From: an uncultured Oscillospiraceae bacterium | GTDB lineage: Bacteria > Bacillota > Clostridia > Oscillospirales > Oscillospiraceae | Reading direction: 5' to 3' | Assembly: GCA_900754515.1 (NCBI GenBank) | Contig: CAAEDD010000130.1 | Location: 1-7,443, forward strand | Length of the DNA: 7,443 nt | Shown here: positions 5,342 to 7,443 of the stretch, piece by piece | Position numbering within the stretch: the first letter of the stretch is position 1 | Layout of the letters: the number at the start of each line of letters is the position of its first letter | The notes under the pieces: generated by a model | What the model was told of the DNA's origin: nothing | Databases searched by the model: none | What the model saw: the letters and a program-made list of their open reading frames with translations, nothing else | Position numbers and translations under genes: made by a program

Positions 5342-6952
5342 ATGGCTAAGAAGAAAGTGGATATCAAAAAGCTTGCCAGAAACTTCTGGCAGGGCAAGCC
5401 CCACGGCGAGCGCCGTCTGGGGGAGCTGTACGAGGATAAAACCGGCCTTTATAAGCACAGGGAGTGGCGGGGCGTAAAGGACACCCTGTACTACTTCTAC
5501 ATGATCTGGCTGTATAACTACATATTCATGGTGGCCGACATAATGAAGATGGGTGGTCCGCTGCTCTTTGCAAAGGGCGTGTGGCGCTATCGCTGGGTGG
5601 GCCAGACCTATCTGCCGGTGCTCCACTGGTTTGACCGCGGCATGGAAGGCATGAGGGGCCCGGCCCTGCGAGCCTCCGCCTGGCACTACAGAGGCATGGT
5701 AAACGAGACCATCCGCCAGTTCCAGCGTATGTTCGTGGCCGACACCAAGCTCCACGGGGGCAGGAAGACCGATGCCTGGTATCACACCATGGCCCACAAT
5801 GAGACCGTCTGGGGCGGCATATTCTACCCATGGAGCGACCACTTCGACAATGTGGCTATGGAGATGATCCCCTATTTCGTCACCTGCCACGTGAACTGCC
5901 ATACCGTACATAACTATATTGACGCCGTCCAGTCCATAGGTCTGCCCGGCGACCCATGCCCCATGTGTCAGGCGGAGTCCGGACTCTTTGTCCAGGACGA
6001 TATGCCCGACTATGCGCCTTTTATAATTACCTCCAATGAGGCCTGCGACGCCTCCGTTGCTACCTCCATCCTTCAGGACTGGTTCTATGACAAACCTCTG
6101 TTTGCCATGCCCCAGCCCATGCAGTTCGACGATCCCCTGGTGCAGCAGCACTGCCGCCGGGAGATAGAGGAATGCTGGAAGTTTATAGAGGAGCAGACCG
6201 GCGTACCTTTCAACTGGGACCAGCTGGTGAAGAAGCTGAGACTGCAGAACCAGCTCCAGGAGTTCGAGCGGGAGAAATGGGAAGTGGCTGCCAAAACTTC
6301 TTACTATCCCATAAACGGAGTGGCTCAGGCCCTCTACCGCATCTACTACAGCCAGGACGGCGACCGGCCTATCTGGCACTTCTGCGACAAGAAGGTGCGC
6401 AAGATCCTGGAAAAGTGCGTGAGCAAGAAGATAAACACCTTCCCCAAGACCCGCCACCGGGTCATAGCCTGGTCCTGTGCGCCGCTGTATTATTCCCACT
6501 GGTGTACCTGGGCCTATAACTGCTGGGGATTGAATGTTATTATCAATATGGACTCCCTCATGTTTGACATGTCCATCCGTACCGATACCTATGACCACTG
6601 CCTGGACGACATGGCTACCTATCATATGTGGGCTCCCATGCGCCGCATGGCCGTGGGCGGCATGCACCATATCTTCGAGCTTTGGGAATACATGGAGAAG
6701 TTCAACTGCGACTTCGTAATGATGTATGACCAGCTCCAGTGCAAGGGCATGCAGGGTGTACACGGGCTGTTTGAGGATGAGTTCCGCAGCAGGAATATTC
6801 CGGCTATCTGGATGCCTCACGCCCTGCCCGACAGCCGTACCGTGAGCCGCGCTGAGATACGCCGCATTGTAAACGACTACATGACCACCGTCATGCACGA
6901 GGAGCCCCTGGATCCGTCCCTGCTGGACTTCGACGATTCCATGAGCTGGTAA
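5342..6952 (+). CDS. 2-hydroxyacyl-CoA dehydratase family large subunit (HgdA/BcrB-type), tryptophan-rich
   Basis: The probable partner of the preceding subunit, 536 residues. The HGD-like region occupies roughly residues 140-515. Cys206/Cys209, then Ser-Asn-Glu-Ala-Cys235-Asp, and a late Cys467 in a Gln-Cys-Lys context align in order and spacing with the three probable cluster ligands of the smaller subunit (Cys209-Cys235 is 26 residues against 27 there). After Cys467 comes Ile-Pro-Ala-Ile-Trp-Met-Pro-His and Asp-Ser-Arg, in place of the Gln-Leu-Arg-Thr-Arg ending of the partner. It is longer than the roughly 480-residue HgdA type because of an N-terminal extension of over 100 residues, which contains an uncharged aromatic run at residues 48-65 (for example YYFYMIWLYNYIFMV). 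Tryptophan is strikingly common: 23 by hand count, about 4 percent. It follows the first subunit by one base, and AGGAGG at 6954-6959 after its stop serves the next gene. Family membership is well supported by motifs and context; the substrate is not known, and the extension could be a membrane-contact or subunit-interface segment. Confidence 0.82.
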   Translation: MAKKKVDIKKLARNFWQGKPHGERRLGELYEDKTGLYKHREWRGVKDTLYYFYMIWLYNYIFMVADIMKMGGPLLFAKGVWRYRWVGQTYLPVLHWFDRGMEGMRGPALRASAWHYRGMVNETIRQFQRMFVADTKLHGGRKTDAWYHTMAHNETVWGGIFYPWSDHFDNVAMEMIPYFVTCHVNCHTVHNYIDAVQSIGLPGDPCPMCQAESGLFVQDDMPDYAPFIITSNEACDASVATSILQDWFYDKPLFAMPQPMQFDDPLVQQHCRREIEECWKFIEEQTGVPFNWDQLVKKLRLQNQLQEFEREKWEVAAKTSYYPINGVAQALYRIYYSQDGDRPIWHFCDKKVRKILEKCVSKKINTFPKTRHRVIAWSCAPLYYSHWCTWAYNCWGLNVIINMDSLMFDMSIRTDTYDHCLDDMATYHMWAPMRRMAVGGMHHIFELWEYMEKFNCDFVMMYDQLQCKGMQGVHGLFEDEFRSRNIPAIWMPHALPDSRTVSRAEIRRIVNDYMTTVMHEEPLDPSLLDFDDSMSW

Positions 6953-6968
6953 GAGGAGGATAGACTAT

Positions 6969-7220
6969 ATGAAAAAAGGCAAATGCTGCAAATGTTCCCT
7001 GGGCCGTAAGCTGGGCCGCTTTGCCGCCAGACTTCTGGGCCTGATATTACTGGGCAATGTGGCGCTGTTTATCGTTTTCTTCTTTGACCTTGACGGCAAG
7101 CTGCTTTTCAACGTGGTGGAACCCCTGCTGAAAAAGCACTACGACAATATGGACAGGAAGGATACGCTGAAAGCTCCCTATGACATGGATAAGTACCCCT
7201 CCTATGAATACGATGTTTAA
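6969..7220 (+). CDS. Small single-pass membrane protein with N-terminal CCxC motif, unrecognised family
   Basis: I do not recognise this 83-residue protein. Its start ATG 6969 has an AGGAGG (6954-6959) 9 bases upstream. The N-terminus is strongly basic and carries Cys6-Cys7-Lys8-Cys9. A hydrophobic segment at residues 22-39 (ending in Ile-Val-Phe-Phe-Phe) fits one transmembrane helix. The remaining 44 residues are polar, with several Asp, Lys and Tyr, and end in Tyr-Glu-Tyr-Asp-Val. By the positive-inside rule the cysteines face the cytoplasm and the tail is outside. An uncleaved signal anchor is likelier than a secreted protein, since no clear signal peptidase site follows the helix. It lies 16 bases after the large subunit and 51 bases before the activator ATPase on the same strand, so it is surely co-transcribed. 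It may tether the oxygen-sensitive complex to the membrane or bind a metal or cluster; both are inferences from context. Confidence 0.82.
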   Translation: MKKGKCCKCSLGRKLGRFAARLLGLILLGNVALFIVFFFDLDGKLLFNVVEPLLKKHYDNMDRKDTLKAPYDMDKYPSYEYDV

Positions 7221-7241
7221 TAACTGACGGTATTAATAACT
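7217..7241 (+). repeat. Short direct repeat ahead of the activator gene
   Basis: TTAATAACT occurs at 7217-7225 and again at 7233-7241, 16 bases apart, the first copy overlapping the TAA stop of the small membrane protein. It sits in the only AT-rich gap inside the operon. It may be a regulator site, an mRNA processing site or chance; nothing in the sequence decides. Confidence 0.4.
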
Positions 7242-7271
7242 TAAAAAAAGATACATGGAGGCATAAGTAAG

Positions 7272-7443
7272 ATGAAATATTTCGGCGGCTGCGATGTAGG
7301 ATCTACATATACAAAGGCAGTGATACTGGACGAGAACGGGAAGATGGTGGCAGACACTACAATAAGGAGCAAGATAAATTCCGAGCAGAGCGCAATAGCT
7401 GCAATGGAAGAAGTGTGCAAGCAGGCAGGTCTGAAGGACAGCA
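7272..7443 (+). CDS. Activator ATPase of the dehydratase/reductase (BadF/BadG/BcrA/BcrD, HgdC-like), 3' end outside window
   Basis: The first 57 codons of an ATPase of the ASKHA fold. Near its start it has Cys-Asp-Val-Gly-Ser-Thr-Tyr-Thr-Lys (residues 7-15), the phosphate-1 loop typical of HgdC-type component A activators, followed by the expected beta-hairpin (Ala-Val-Ile-Leu-Asp, Gly-Lys-Met-Val). In known systems, a homodimer of this protein holds a [4Fe-4S] cluster between its subunits and uses ATP hydrolysis to push a single electron onto the dehydratase. The ATG at 7272 has GGAGG at 7257-7261, 10 bases upstream. The visible codons favour A at the third position (GCA, ACA, ATA), unlike the C-rich upstream genes. 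The cysteines that bind the cluster lie beyond the window, so a complete active protein cannot be confirmed. Its presence is the strongest support for reading the two upstream genes as an activatable dehydratase or reductase. Confidence 0.87.
   Translation, partial: MKYFGGCDVGSTYTKAVILDENGKMVADTTIRSKINSEQSAIAAMEEVCKQAGLKDS

Noticed and set aside
4282..5397. A 371-codon open frame on the minus strand opposite the small subunit gene
   Set aside because: Same cause: antisense shadow of an evident HGD-D gene, with no recognisable domain and crossing two plus-strand gene boundaries.
5315..6898. A 527-codon open frame on the minus strand opposite the large subunit gene
   Set aside because: It mirrors a real gene with strong motifs and a good ribosome binding site. 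Strong C/G third-position bias leaves antisense frames open, and the antisense product is rich in His, Val and Gly with no recognisable domain.

Overview
The window looks like chromosomal DNA from an obligately anaerobic member of the Bacillota (Clostridia or Negativicutes; I cannot place it more closely). Signs of this are strong AGGAGG-type ribosome binding sites, TTGACA/TATAAT-type promoters, a short Firmicute-style glucose-6-phosphate isomerase of 424 residues, a DacF-like secreted PBP5-family carboxypeptidase, and an oxygen-sensitive 2-hydroxyacyl-CoA dehydratase-type system. Coding DNA is GC-rich and favours C or G at third positions, yet ATA is a common isoleucine codon. All supported genes are on the plus strand. 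No RNA gene, insertion sequence, CRISPR array or origin was seen, and no gene-free stretch exceeds 300 bases.

Layout: (1) 1-1121, a D-alanyl-D-alanine carboxypeptidase lacking only the first codons of its signal peptide; a weak hairpin covers its stop codon. (2) 1137-2495, glucose-6-phosphate isomerase (pgi) with its own promoter. (3) 2496-2751, an intergenic region with three successive hairpins, at least two of them shaped like Rho-independent terminators. (4) 2752-3912, a long alanyl-tRNA editing protein (AlaX/DHHA1 type). (5) 3913-4128, an AT-rich promoter region with one very good and one possible promoter. (6) 4129-7443, an operon of four genes: a 403-residue HGD-D family subunit starting at GTG, a 536-residue second HGD-type subunit, an 83-residue single-pass membrane protein, and the start of the ASKHA-type activator ATPase, cut by the window end.

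The first three genes are housekeeping functions (cell wall trimming, glycolysis, tRNA proofreading) and appear to be separate transcription units. The last four belong together. In characterised relatives, the activator ATPase passes one electron per ATP-driven cycle to the iron-sulfur clusters of the two-subunit enzyme, which then dehydrates a 2-hydroxyacyl-CoA or reduces an aromatic acyl-CoA. The window gives no substrate clue: no CoA-transferase, CoA-ligase or acyl-CoA dehydrogenase is visible. Two features set this cluster apart from the textbook hgdCAB arrangement: a small membrane protein with an N-terminal Cys-Cys-Lys-Cys motif encoded between the catalytic subunits and the activator, and a large subunit with a tryptophan-rich sequence and an uncharged aromatic segment near its N-terminus. 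Both raise the possibility of a membrane-associated version of this chemistry.
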